NCBI RefSeq assembly: GCF_900496995.4
Contig: NC_044024.1
Coordinates: 21,640,698 to 21,704,697, forward strand
DNA: 64,000 nt
From: Aquila chrysaetos chrysaetos
Taxonomy: Eukaryota > Chordata > Aves > Accipitriformes > Accipitridae
Direction of reading: 5' to 3'
This document shows positions 35,762-47,871 of the stretch, in pieces (the stretch's first letter is position 1; each line of letters begins with the position of its first letter). The position numbers and the translations under genes were made by a program. The notes below the pieces were generated by a model, which was not told the origin of the DNA, searched no databases, and worked only from the letters and a program-made list of their open reading frames with translations.

Positions 35762-37539
35762 GTAAGGTAACGCTAAAGGAAATTAGTTGTGTCTTGACCT
35801 ACAGTGACTAATGGATGAATTATAAGAGCTAATAAAAAAAAAAAATTGTGTTGGCTGAGTCACTGGGTAGCTGTGACTTGACCAATGAACACAGACTAAA
35901 AATAAGTCCTACTTTGGAGTCAACTTTTTTTTTTTTTAGTAGCTTTCTGCTTGGAAGTAAATGAACTGAGAGGTTGTTACAAGTTGCAGAGAAAAATTGA
36001 AATTTCCACAAACTGAGTGTATTTACATGTAAATGTTGCTGCATGCCGCACAGTTACTGGAGACATAAAGTTGTGCCTGTAAAAATGAAAATACTTAAGA
36101 TTTTTTTTAAAGCGCATTTATCCTCTGAGAGTTTGTGAAAACATGCACGCAAACACCTGAATGCAGTGATACATTTAGGAAGCTACTTTGTTAGCTTTAG
36201 TACAGGAGTAAAGAAGTTCATTGGTTTTGGTGCTTGCCTAGCTATGCGCTAATCTCCGTAGAAGAAATATCTGTGCTGAGAGCAATTCTAGGTGAACTGG
36301 CATGTTTGTACAATAGATGTGATGAGTTTCTGAATATACCTTTTATGCTATGGATGTCCTATTGGAAAAAAGACTTTATATATATATATCCGTTCTTTGA
36401 TGATTTTTGTTAGATGGATCCAAAATTAGTTTAATGATTCTTTACTGTTACTTTTCTCTGTTTGAACTTGATTTTTTTCCTGGCATATTTACCTCCAAGC
36501 TTTGGTCTTTGTAGAATACAGTATGTATTAGAATATCAGGGCTCATGTCGAATGCCCCAGTTACCGTGTTTGAGGGTTCAGAAATTCTGTCAGTAAGTTA
36601 AGCAAGGAGCTCCTATTTTTCCCTGTTGAGCAAGGATTCCATTACACAGGTTCCCTGTAAAAGAAATGTGATAATCTCACTCTTCTTTTCCCTTTAAGGA
36701 ATGGTGAAAGTGTTAATGAATTCTCAGGTTACTATAATTAGTGAATCAAGCAAGTATACTTGGAGAACCAAATATCACTGCCTTATTGTTCAGAGACATG
36801 ATTTCCATAGTCGCACTCTTTATTGCCTCAGAATAGTTTTCAGAAACTTTGCTGATAATGTTCCCTTTCAGCGTACACGTTTTAGTTCACATGTGCACAA
36901 TGTATGTTTGGGAACCTGTGAGGGAGACTGTAGTCTTGGTTAAAGGGGGTAAAGAAACTTCTGATGTGAACGTTCTTAGACGTGTGCAATGTACTGTGCA
37001 GTGAGCTCTTTAATCCTAACAGCACAGTATTTGCTGTTCAGTCTCTGGTTACGTCTTACCTGCAGCTGTTTGTTCAAGTTATTCCACTGCAAAATAAACA
37101 GTCTGTGTTTTTTCCAAGGCACGCTTCGCATACAGCTGGGAAAATATACTCTCCAGGATTTTGTCAATAGTACTGAAGAGGCTCATTTCAGCTTCTCTTC
37201 AGAATAACTGCTTTAATTAGTTTGTATTTTTGTGTTAGAAAACTACCTGTTCTTCCTGTTTTGTTCTATACATTTTGGCAATTATAAGATAACACAAATT
37301 GGCTTTAAAAATAACAAAATATGGCATCTCTGTGTATTGTTTATGATGCGTAAAGTAACTCCTTTAGGAAAGAGTCAGAACTTCTTCCAACTTTTACAAA
37401 GTATAAATTCCCTGAATAAAAAATTAATTCTTAAGTAAGAAAACATTTGACAGTGAGATGATTTTGGGCCAGATCAGACCCCAGGATCTGAATCTGGAGT
37501 TTATATGAAGTCCCACAATTTGTAGTGCTTATAAAATGA

Positions 37540-37605
37540 TGACATAGGCAGTTGGACTATATGATTGTTGTAGGTCCCTTCCAACTGAAATATTCTATTC
37601 TATTC
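37540..37605 (+). mobile_element. CR1 LINE 3'-end fragment
   Basis: The sequence 'ttggactatatgattgttgt' followed by 'aggtcccttccaactgaaat' and ATTCT units is the characteristic 3' end of avian CR1. Only the last 65 bases or so are present, as is usual for 5'-truncated copies. Confidence 0.85.
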
Positions 37606-38321
37606 TCTCTACTAGTCTTTCTCAGTGAAAAAATAGTTTGTAATCATATTCCAAGAAGCTGTAGAACTGTAATATTGGTAAAATTAGAACCTCTTACTGT
37701 AATGTAAAAGCCAAACTGAGCCTATACAAGGTTACAGACAAAAGTGAAAAAACAGGCTTGAACACCCGCTGTGAGCAGATGGCTAGCTGTTAGTATGTGG
37801 ATCTTGGTCCATGACTAGAGAAGCATTAATTTTTTTGCAGCGGCTGTGAGGTAAAGGTGGGAACTACAAATAAAATAATGCCCTAGATAAGGAGACTGTG
37901 TCCTTTGTATGTCTACAAATCAGTGATGTGGAACTGGAATTCAGCTGCTAGAGCAAACATTGGGGGAAATCCACTTCCCTTTATTTTTCTTAAAAACAGG
38001 CAAATCCTCCTCTCGGCTCACTCTGAACATCTGAATTTTGCAAGATGAAATCCTACATGGAGACGGGGAGGAGTGTGTGTGGTTGGGAGGGGAGGAAGCT
38101 AACACCCTTTCCTGGATGCTTCTGTGGCCAGTGCTGCAGGACTGAGAGTAGCAGACACTGTAACGCAGCTTTCAGCCCTGACGTTGATCCAGTTTTGTGA
38201 GCCGAGTGACACAGAGCTTTCATCAGAAAGCTCCACAACAGGCAGGGTTGCCTGAATCTTGCACTCTGCAAGTTCTGTGGCTTTCTGTGATCACCAGGTA
38301 GGGTCACAGTTGATTCAGTAA

Positions 38322-38390
38322 GCATAGAATCATTTAGATTGGAAAAGACCTTTATGATCATTGAGTCCAACCGTATAACACATGTAGAAT
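38322..38390 (-). mobile_element. CR1 LINE 3'-end fragment, antisense
   Basis: The sequence 'catagaatcatttagattgg' followed by 'aaaagacctttatgatcatt' and 'gagtccaacc' is the reverse complement of a CR1 3' end (variant with 'ggttggactc…aaggtctttt'). It lies about 720 bases from, and opposite to, the copy at 37540. Confidence 0.85.
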
Positions 38391-41127
38391 ATTTTTGAGT
38401 AAGTAGTTTTGTGATACAGCATAAATCTGTCTTGTGGAGCTTTTTGCTCTAAGCCCTTGACTGTACCATTCTGCTAGCACAGGTAACAAATGTCTGTGTA
38501 TCATTTTGATTAATATAAAAGATGTTGGGGGGAGGGAATTGTAGAAGAAAAGGTATCAGGTTTGTTCTTTTTCCTATAACTGGGTCAGCAGGCAAAGCAG
38601 GAGTTGAGGAAATGTGAGAGTTTACATTTTTCAATCCTGCAGTCTCAGGAGATGGCCCTGCCAGCTGCACCAAGGTCAGAATAATAACTGCCCTCTTGTA
38701 AGTAAGTGGGGTCTCTCGCCTCCTGGAGTTTCACCTGTAATTGCTCATGCACTTGTGTTACGTAGCAGGAGTGATGAGGGGTCTCCTTGTCAGCTGAGCC
38801 CCTCACTCCAGGGTCATGCAGAAGAGAGAAACACCACAGAAATAACGAAAAAATGAGGAGCTTGATGAAATGTTTCTTTGTGTAATGTTATTGTGCCTGA
38901 CTGCATTACTGCAGTCTTTTGCTTCCACCCTGATTATTCTGTGCCTGCATAAAGCAGGGCATTTTTAAGCCCCCACAACTGCAAAATCAGCTTGCTCTCA
39001 TGTGAGTATTGGGGGAGATGAGCAGTAAGGGACTGGGAGATTCATGAGGAGAGGGCAGGCCCAACTTGAAAGCAAGATGAGGAAGCTTCGTCTAGGTCCC
39101 AGGAGTGTAACAGGCCATCTTCTCAGTCATCTTATCCACAGGGTTGTCCTTTTTTCTGTGATACGGATGTTTAAATGTGCCCCTCTGGGTTGGATTTTTT
39201 TTTTTTTCTCTTAATCCTGGCCTTGCTAAGGCTTTTAATTGTTTCATGTAGGGAGAAAAATATTGTGGGGAACCTTTTGTTTCATTTCTTAGCCAAAGAC
39301 TGAAAACACTTGCTTCCAAATTCATGGTAATTTGAATTTTTTTCAGATTTATTAATGCTCATCCCTTATTCACAGGCATCTGTTTAATCTGTCTAGCCAG
39401 AGCTACCCCAAATCACATGCTGGCAGCTTATAAGGTTATCAGTTTTTTTCAAAGAACTCATCTAGAATGTATTTGACATGTTGGTCGTGGGTGTGTCAGT
39501 ACTGTGAATGCTTGCACTCTTTGTCTTGCGGAGCCTAGGACAGGACAGCCATTTCTGTACATTTATAGCAACATCTCATCTCTTAGACTGATTTATTAAT
39601 TTAATCATGTGTTTCATTTAAACTTGTACAAAAGGCTTGAGTATGGATCAAATCTTTCCCCAAATTGTTCTCGCCTTCAAAAATTTTTCATCTGTACTAA
39701 GTAACATCTTTCCAGCAGAAACCAGCGTATCCGAGTAATAGGTGGAAGCTGATATCTCTGTTGGTGTGATGAAGCTTCAAGTGTCTGAAGGCATGCAAGC
39801 TGAATTTAAATTCAAACCGGTAGGAGTCTAATTAAAGGAGCTTCATGTCCTGAGATACCAGCTAATTTGGCATAGCAGTCCTTTGAGTAGACAAGACATT
39901 TGTGACTGTAGGGATTGAATTTCTATCCATCGAGAAATTTAAAAAGCTACTTAGATGTCAGAAGTGAGCAGAGATTACTCAGACGGTACAATAGTGTTTT
40001 GGCCAATACAGTAAACCGAGACAAAAGACTGGGTTTGCATCTCTGGATTTTAGGCATGATATAAATGGTTAAATTGTGTCTGACAGAAAAAGATTAAGTT
40101 AAAGCAGTGCTAAACCCTGCATCAATGACTGCCTTATAATCAGTTTTGAAACAATGGAGGGGTACCTGTGCAGGAATCTGTGTCAGTTTGACTAAACTAA
40201 TTAGTGAATATATTTAGTAAAACCAATATGGTTTTGTGTGTGGATCAGAACTGCAGCTGCTAAGTCAGTTACATGAAAAAAGATATTCCATAAAAACTTG
40301 GTAGCAAAATTTCAGTGAGACTAATGTCCCAGACCCAGCAGGTCTTATATATCCTTTTATCAGTTCTCTTTGACATTCAGATCATATGCTTTCCTAAAGG
40401 TATGCAAAATAAAGGGCTGTTCTCTGGAACTTCCCATCTGAATTACATTTTGCATGGTAAAATAGATGTCTGTGCTAATAAATATGAAAATAACTTGATA
40501 ATGGAAATAGCACTGATTCTTTTTATACATAATAAGGAAACAAGAGGCCTAGGCAAATTTATTTGTTGTGTTATGTATCGTTGAGTGGTAAGGGGGAACT
40601 GTTTGCTTTTTGTTTTTCTTTCTTTACCTTCAGATAAAATTAATTTGGAGAAAATTAAAGAAAGTTCTGTGGCAAATTGATATTTGACGCTGCTTGATGC
40701 CGTTCTTGCATTTTGACCGTTGTGTCTTACAACGAGCTCTGGATCTTAAAACCAAACAGCACAAGATCAGTGCAAGATGTCTATAGAGCAACACAGTTTT
40801 GAAATCCTCTTTTTGGCAGGCATAGGAAGAGGTCTAGAAGTATGAATTTGGGAAATGCATCTCATTCGTATGGTTGCCACGGATTTTTGTTTTATTTATA
40901 GGACAGTGTGTTTCACTTAACCATGTTTTGCAGGTGGGGAGAAATACAGCATGATAACCTTCCTACCTCTCAGGCAGGCTATGAAGGTAGATTTATGCAT
41001 ATAAATTGCTTTGAGTTTCTTGGGTATTAATTACTGTAATAATACAGTTCTACAGTAGAGCAAAATGTTGTTGTTGCCTACGCTCAGCAGGATGCTGTTT
41101 CCACTGAATGTGAGGTATGAGCTGCGT

Positions 41128-41245
41128 TCAGGCCACCTGTTATTTTAAACAGTCTCCACGTAGTTGTAGACTGCTGTTAGATTGACCTTGAGCTTCCTCT
41201 TCATCAGAACAAACAAGCCCAACTGCCTCAACCTCTCTACATAGG
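41128..41245 (-). mobile_element. CR1 LINE fragment, antisense
   Basis: The sequence 'gagcttcctcttcatcagaa' followed by 'caaacaagcccaactgcctc' and 'aacctctctacatagg' is the antisense of the well-known CR1 segment ('…cctcttctccaggctgaacaaccccagctccctcagcctctcctcatagg'). It is internal to CR1, upstream of the 3' end, and diverged. Confidence 0.75.
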
Positions 41246-41948
41246 TTTAAAGTCAAAATTTCTATGCTGCTTATATATGGCTTAGGTCTGACCTTCACAG
41301 CTTTCAGTTTTCCAAGATTTGGGCTGAAACTGTGTGTCTCCATAGAAAATGATGTTTTTATTTTGCAAGTGAAAATGTTTAGGAATAAACTTACCATGAG
41401 TGCATGAAATGTATTATCATGTATTTCTACCATGGCTGCATTAACCCAACGGTATCCAGAGAACATGATTTCTTGGTTCATTAAGCTTTGGTACCCTCAC
41501 TTCCATGTGACAGAAGGGTTTTAGGAGATGGCGTTGTAGGCACAAATGATGTTTTACTCTTTCTTGTTTTCTCACCACTGCTTTTCATTTTTGCAAGGCA
41601 TCAGCAAATGAAGTGCTCTAAGCTTCGAGTTTTCAGATTCCATCTTACACAATAGAAGTAAGCCAGTATAATTTTCTAACCAGAAAGGCCTGAAATGTTC
41701 CATTAAACCGGAAAGATCTTTATTGTCTTTGTGGCTGTAAAGCTTGTGACACAGTTATGAAATAGATAAAGCCAATAATAGAGTAATCTCAGTTTAAGAA
41801 CTGCTGTTCAGCTATCTCTGACAAGTGGTTGTCTATTTTTATTTGGAATGATTCTTAAAAACACACTCCCATACTTAGTGAAAAATACATTCTCAGTGAG
41901 AAAAAACAGTCTTACTTACCTCTAACTACTTTGTTTTTCATTGTATAG

Positions 41949-41992
41949 ATTCTGGTGAAGCTTCATCCCTTGCCATAGAAAGGGAGACATAG
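41949..41992 (+). CDS. ZDHHC15: ZDHHC15 exon 11 (last coding exon, stop)
   Basis: The acceptor is 'cattgtatag'. It reads (G)AT TCT GGT … ACA TAG: D319-SGEASSLAIERET-stop. The human tail ends …SSSLAVETET as I recall it, so the short exon is placed with good confidence despite its 44 coding bases. The phase matches the exon 10 donor. The stop is at 41990-41992. Confidence 0.9.
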
Positions 41993-42482
41993 CAGTTTGA
42001 AAATGCAGCGGTATAAAGCTTGTTCAAAAAGGTCAGTATTTCTTTCTTCATTACTTTCAAAATGGGCGCTCTGCAGGGAAATTGGTCGGTAACATTGGAC
42101 AGGTTTTTTGAGCCCACAGAAAAGGGCAGAGACCCTCTCACCAGAGTATCGTGTTGATGCATCTGTGCACGGTAGTATTTCACCAATATTTCTCAATCTT
42201 GTCCAGAAATACATTGTTTAAGAGAACCTAAAAGAAAACAGTGGCTATCCAGTAGCCCTGGGCTAGATGCTGACACAGGTAACACAGGAGCCGAAGGCAC
42301 TGTTGGTACGGGAGGATACAAACCCCGCAGCTCCTCTGGTAAATGTGGCAGGAACGACTCTTGCCACTAACTTGTACAATTACAAGATTGGAAGTCTGTT
42401 CAGTGATTCATGAAAGGTGTGGGAAGGTGCAGATGCAGTCTTAAAAGAAACTGAAGTTGAGAACAGCCAAGTTGCAGTTAGG

Positions 42483-42488
42483 AATAAA
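42483..42488 (+). promoter_or_regulatory. candidate polyadenylation signal (AATAAA)
   Basis: A canonical hexamer about 490 bases after the ZDHHC15 stop codon. It is a possible proximal poly(A) site. Confidence 0.35.
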
Positions 42489-43736
42489 TGTAAGTAACTT
42501 GTAACGCCCACATCAGCTGCTACTCTCTTATCTACTTATTTTTTTTCTCCCACCCTGGAGAAACTTGGGTACAACAACAGACGATACAGTTTGGGGAAGA
42601 TGCTGCTACCAGAATGTTCACTGGTCTATAATCTGTTCTGACTCTTGTACCAGTGGGGAGATACCCCGCACACGTACTGTTGCAGTAAGCTGCAGGCTGT
42701 GTCCTCTTCCGTCTCCCTGAAACATTTTCAAGGTGGAGTGGAATTGACCAAGATTCAAGCAGTATGCTCTGCTGTCCCACTTGCAGTAGGTGGACTAGTC
42801 AGATAGAATTTGCCCCTCTGCTTTCTGTGGGTGTTGAATAACTGTATTGTATGGTAAAGCACTGTAATCCATTGCCTAGTTCTGCACACGAATAGGGCAA
42901 CAAGATTTTTATAAAGGGGCTTCCTGCATATTGTCGATGCGATTCCATTTTCTTCCACTGAGAAGAAAAACCCCAAACTATTTTTTCTGTTGATAGGCAG
43001 TGAGAACCGCATACTGCCATTCTGTTGAGGGAGTGAAAAACCAGCATTTTCTCTGTTGCTCTGCATGGCTTTAAAATGATGCTTCAAGTCAAGATTAGAC
43101 AGCTCATTAGATCAGTGCTTATAGTTGCACATTTTCCTTTATTTAAATTTCAGCTTCCCTCTCAGGAGTCAACACCCCTTCTCTTGGCATGGACTTCAGC
43201 TTTGGGGGGCAGAAAACAAGTGGATCTTCAAGATGAGAAAACATCATGAAGTATTGTCTGATTGGAATCTGCATTCTAGAGTGCTTCTCCAGAAATCCTG
43301 CTATCCAGATGTTTCAAGGCTTTATAAGTTTAAGTTACAGAGTGAACAGAACAGTTTTATAGAGTGATTCTGGCCAATCTTCTTTGGCCTGCTCTCTTTA
43401 TTTTATAAATAATATATATTTTTTATTCAAAATAGGTAAAAATATTGATGCGAGTGCATTTCCAAAGGCCTTTTCATTTTGCAAACATCAGGGACTTGAG
43501 TTCTTGAAATTCTTCCAAGCCATAATATTCTTGGGGATGGTATTTATTTTCAGACTGATTCTCCACCCTTCTCTGACAAGTGGCATTTTCTAACGTGTTT
43601 AAAGTTCTGTCTGAGTCGGTGCAACTCAATGAGAGACAGACCCACTTAAATCTGGCACTAAATCGATAGTTGGATACAAGTGTGTTGAAAGAAAAAGTGC
43701 TGAACATGCATATATACATGTGCAGCTGTATATGAA

Positions 43737-43742
43737 AATAAA
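43737..43742 (+). promoter_or_regulatory. candidate polyadenylation signal (AATAAA)
   Basis: A canonical hexamer about 1.75 kb after the ZDHHC15 stop codon, followed by T/GT-rich DNA ('gatttttgtaaaaatttttt'). I take it as the likelier main site, but transcript ends would be needed to choose. Confidence 0.45.
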
Positions 43743-45344
43743 ATATTCACATTGCCAGTATCAAGATTCAAGAATATTGTGGCCATAGATTTTTGTAAAA
43801 ATTTTTTTAGGAGGGTGTAATTGTCTTAGAGTTTTAGTGCCCTTTAAGCCCAATCCTACTTGCAGGCACCTAAAATGCAAAAGGGAACTTTAGACTGTTT
43901 GCATTAATTCCTAGGGCTAAAATATCAACTCATTCCTGGATCAGTGTTTGATGGAAGTTTGTGTGTTTATGGAGTCAGGAAGGAAGATGTAAATTCAAAA
44001 CACGAGTTGGAACTGTGCACTGAAAGTTTAGCTCCAACAGTAGCGTTTGGAGTTTATGCTCCACAAAGGTAGTTTTAGTCCCATAATGCTGAAGAGACAA
44101 TTGACGTATTGAATTTTTTCAAACTTCTTCCTAAGTAAACGTATTGACTGGCGGTTTAAAGGTTTTTCAGCACAAAGAGGTGATCAGATTTTTTCTTCAT
44201 TTTGCTCCATTTGCAGTCAAAGGAATGTATCGCTGTTTTTATTCTGTGGAATGGAACTGAGAATTTGCTGGCAGGATTATATGCATTTTTCTAGACCCGA
44301 GTCTTTTTTTTATCTGCTTGGTTCAGACCTGGCAACTCCATCACTCATGTTTGAATTAGGTGCATGCTTAAAGTATTAGTATACTGCCTTTAAGATCATT
44401 TGTTACCATTTTCTATCCCGTTTTTGTGTTTGTTTATCAGCCCATTTGTGTTGTTGACAGTGACTACAGAAGCAGTTGTGCATGTCATGAGAAATTACCT
44501 GATAAGTATCTGTTTGGTGACAAAGGCCTTGCCTAAGTACTAAATCCTTTTTTCCTCTGTTTACTGTGCTGCTGCTACCAGTGGAAATGTGTTCGTGAGA
44601 CAGAAGAGAGTCTCTCAGAGATTTTCTGTCTATAAGAGTAGATGTTTAACTACCTGGTACAAACTGTGCCCTGCCAACAGATATTTTATACATCAGCCTC
44701 TGTAGTTGGATGTCGAGCAGGCAGTGACCTCTGTAGAATGTCTTACTGCTGAAGTTTAGTCGTTAGGACTCAGGGTGGGCTCTCCCAGGCTTAGCGGAGG
44801 TTACCCTCTCTTCTCCTCAGGGCGGTACTGGACACACCGAGCGGTCCTGCTTCAGCCACTTTGACCATGCCTGTTGGGGTGGTTCTGTCCTCAAACCGTT
44901 GTCGAATGCTGAACCTATTTTTCCTATCAATCTAAACCTGCATTCCTAATGTAAATCTTGTGGTGGGCCTTAAGCTCTGTTTGATGAAAGATGGCAGTAG
45001 AATTAATCACCTCATTTCTGGCAAAATCTGTTCTGGAGGTGGATCTTGAGGGAAGATGGCAGCTAAACACAATAGGAAATGTATAGGAATTTAGCACCAA
45101 CAGAGGTGCTATTGGTGCCTTTTGAAACTCTAAATTCCTTGTATATAAAAACAGGAGGATGATGTGGTGACTTTCTGTTTCGTTCTGTCAGCTGAAGAGA
45201 GGATACCTGTTAAGACAGGAGTATCAGAGCTGTGTCTGAAGCCGTGTGGATTTACAGGAGTTTTCTGAGCAGGTTCTTGTATCCTTTCTGGATTTGGTTC
45301 TGTTTCCAGCCATGTCATCCTTCCAGTGTCGTTTCTCTGTCAAG

Positions 45345-45365
45345 CAGCAGCAGCAGCAGCAGCAG
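45345..45365. repeat. (CAG)7 microsatellite
   Basis: Seven uninterrupted CAG units followed by 'agctgcc'. It is not in a supported coding exon. Confidence 0.95.
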
Positions 45366-46464
45366 AGCTGCCTACAAGATCTGCAGGCAGGCTCCCTGCC
45401 TGCTGTCTAGCTGCAGCACTGTTTGTTAGGTAGATATTGTCTTCTAATTATTACTAAAACAGATATCTTTACGATAATGCAGCTATCCAGCTCAGGTTTA
45501 GAAACAGCTTTTAAAGGCTGTTTTTCAGTAACTTTTCCTGTAATTAGGTATGGCCGATTTTTCCCTTTCCTTAAAAGCAGGTCAGCCTCACTTGGTTATA
45601 ACAAACTCTTGTCCGGGTAGAAACAATAAATAGTCTGATAGCTTTGGAAGCACTTCAAATCAATATTCACATGTCATATTTTTGAAAGCTTCAGAACGAA
45701 ACGTGAAAGAAATACAAAAGCTGTGTAAAAATGAGGCAGAACAAAATGTGGAAAAACCCCGTGTCTGAGTGACTGAACAAGCTCCATTTTGTTCTCCTCT
45801 GCTTACTTAAGGGAGATATCCTTACGCTGCGCCTGCACTGGTACGGTTCATGCTGCATTCCAGTGCCACGGAATAGTCGGGCAGGTTCCTCTGCATCCCA
45901 GGATTAAAGCCGAGTGCAGAAAGCTGCAGTGGAAGGTGGGTGTCCAGGAGTACGGCGTCAGCGCGGCGTTTGCTGAAGACTTTATGTGCCCGTGTTCTTC
46001 AAGGCAGCATGTAAATGAACAGTCAGATCCCTGTGGGGAAACTTAGTGTTTCTCAAAATACTGCTGCTGAGACCTTTTTGCTCAGTGCATTATTGCAGCT
46101 GATGCCACAAACATAATTGCAGATGGCCTACTAAGGAGGATACAGCTTTTCCAGTTAGTATTTTTGGCCTTTAAAAAGGCTGTTAACTAGAGAGCTGGGC
46201 AGCGTAAAAGCAGTAATTTGCGTGCACCCACTGCTACCTGTGGTTTTAAAGCTGGGCTGCTATTTGCTTTTTAAGTTGACTTTTTTTCCTTAGCTTCTGA
46301 AAGAAAGTTGCATACAAAGAACATGATAAATGCAGGATGCGTAAAGTTTTGTCAAATACGCTAGGTAAATGCACTGGAAAACAGAAATTCCTCAGGCTGT
46401 CTATAGTCACTGCTGCAGGTAACGAAAGAGATGAAGTATTCAGCTGAGTGTGTGGTAGATTTTT

Positions 46465-46800
46465 TTAACATGCAAATACCTCTTTAAGGCGTACACCCAC
46501 TAAATCTCCTTTGTTTTCCACCTCCCTAATCTTCACCCAGAGGCTCTCCACCACATCATCACGAACTCTAAGGGCTCTGCAATCAAACCTCTCCCTTACA
46601 TCCAGTGTGACACCCCCACCTCGCCTGCCCCGGTGCCCCTCCCCAACAGCCTGTAGCCCTCCATCCCAGGGACTCCTTCCACCAAGTCTCGTGGTGAGAC
46701 CAGTGATACCATAGCTCTGGGAGCTGACAAATGCTTCCAGTTCCTCCCATTTTGTTTCTCATACTGCCTGCATTGGTGCACAAGCGTTTCAGATATGCTC
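46465..46800 (-). mobile_element. CR1 LINE ORF2 endonuclease relic, antisense
   Basis: On the minus strand, near 46795-46740, the DNA reads LKRLCTNAGSMRNK, matching the start of CR1 ORF2 ('LKcLytNArSMgNKqeELE'). Downstream pieces in shifted frames match 'ICQLeSYD…iTETWWDeSh.w…GYrLf.RdR.GrrGGGv'. The last part near 46480 reads EVENKGDLVGVRLK ('lWVrIr…nKgdi.vGvcyrp'). Frameshifts are visible, so it is dead. It is the 5' endonuclease part of ORF2, a region rarely kept in 5'-truncated copies. Confidence 0.8.
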
Positions 46801-47849
46801 CTGAGCCCGCCGTGCGGCCAGGAGCCGCGTAAATGTTCCCACTAGGATTGCCACCTCATGACATTTACTGTCAGTCTCTACCTAGTTAGGTGCTGTAAAT
46901 CCAGCTGCACCCAAAAAATTCAGTAAACTCCTAAGGCTTGAATCGCAGTTCTGATGCTGATATAAGTTGTGTGACTGCAGTGCTCATTAAGCTGTTGACC
47001 TGCAGCCTGGTGCAGTGTGGAAGCAGCAAGGCAACTGTCTCGACCCCATCCAGGGGGCTGTTTTCTCTGGCTTAGCATCAGATCTATGCTACAGAATAAA
47101 GCAGAAAAGAAGTGGTTTTCAGGTCAGGGTCAGAAACAGCTTTTGTCCTTAGTGCGTCTCATACTGCTAGTAGAGCCTGAGGTGTAGAAGCACCTGTATT
47201 TGGAGAAAAAGGTTTTGTTGGCTTAGCTTAATGTAGCCAAGGGAGGTGGGTCTGACCACCGGAGAGAGCGCTCTTCCCACGGCCACGAGGCTGCTCTGCA
47301 GCACAGACCAGGCCTCCCACTGCCAGCCGTGGTGCCGGTTCTGTCAGGGTTATTTCGATGAGACTGTGGAAGCTGGAATAGGACCACCAGGTGCCGTCTG
47401 TAATTCTACCAACAGTCATCAGGTAGTAATATATATGGCTTGAGTGACAACCAGCGTTGCAGGTGTCAAGAGACTCACCGGGAGCATCTGAAAGTGGGGA
47501 GCACAACCATGGTCTTGTTAGCTTAAATCAGGGCACAGAAGCGTGAGAGTTCAACCCCGGTACAGCACGTTCTACCTTGCCTTTGGCCCGTTTGTTGTTC
47601 GCGTTTCAGCATTTTACAAATGCATTTCACGTCCTTCATGAGAGCGAGGACTTTCTCAGCTACAAGCGACTTGTCCAAGTGGATGTCACTGCGTGAAAGA
47701 ACGAACGAACGCTCTTGCTGGATTTTACTGTGATACCTGCCACTGTCTCCTCCCCGTACTCCTAGATTAATGCTCCAAAATAACTAACAGCCACCTCCTC
47801 GCCTCTCCCCCTTCTCTCCCATTGACATTCAGGTACACTGTACTCTTTT

Positions 47850-47871
47850 AAAAAAAAAAAAAAAAAAAAAA
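47850..47871. repeat. poly-A tract (A22)
   Basis: An uninterrupted run of 22 A after 'ctcttt'. I see no retrocopy body, polyadenylation hexamer or target duplication beside it. Confidence 0.9.

Larger units (their letters stand above)
35762..41948 (+). other. ZDHHC15: ZDHHC15 intron 10 (longest intron)
   Basis: A 6.2-kb intron before the tiny last coding exon. It contains three CR1 fragments (37540-37605 sense, 38322-38390 antisense, 41128-41245 antisense) and a (TA) tract near 36379-36389. I recognise nothing else. Confidence 0.85.
41993..43765 (+). other. ZDHHC15: ZDHHC15 3' UTR (probable extent)
   Basis: No coding frame follows the stop. The end is set tentatively by an AATAAA at 43737-43742. 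An earlier AATAAA at 42483-42488 could give a shorter UTR, and one at 45625-45630 a longer one. No repeat is recognised within it. Confidence 0.45.

Noticed and set aside
46583..46783. Minus-strand open frames that could pass as a small host gene
   Set aside because: They match the CR1 ORF2 endonuclease start and are split by frameshifts, so they belong to a dead LINE.
47850..47871. A22 tract as the tail of a processed pseudogene
   Set aside because: No gene-like sequence, polyadenylation hexamer or flanking duplication could be seen upstream of it.
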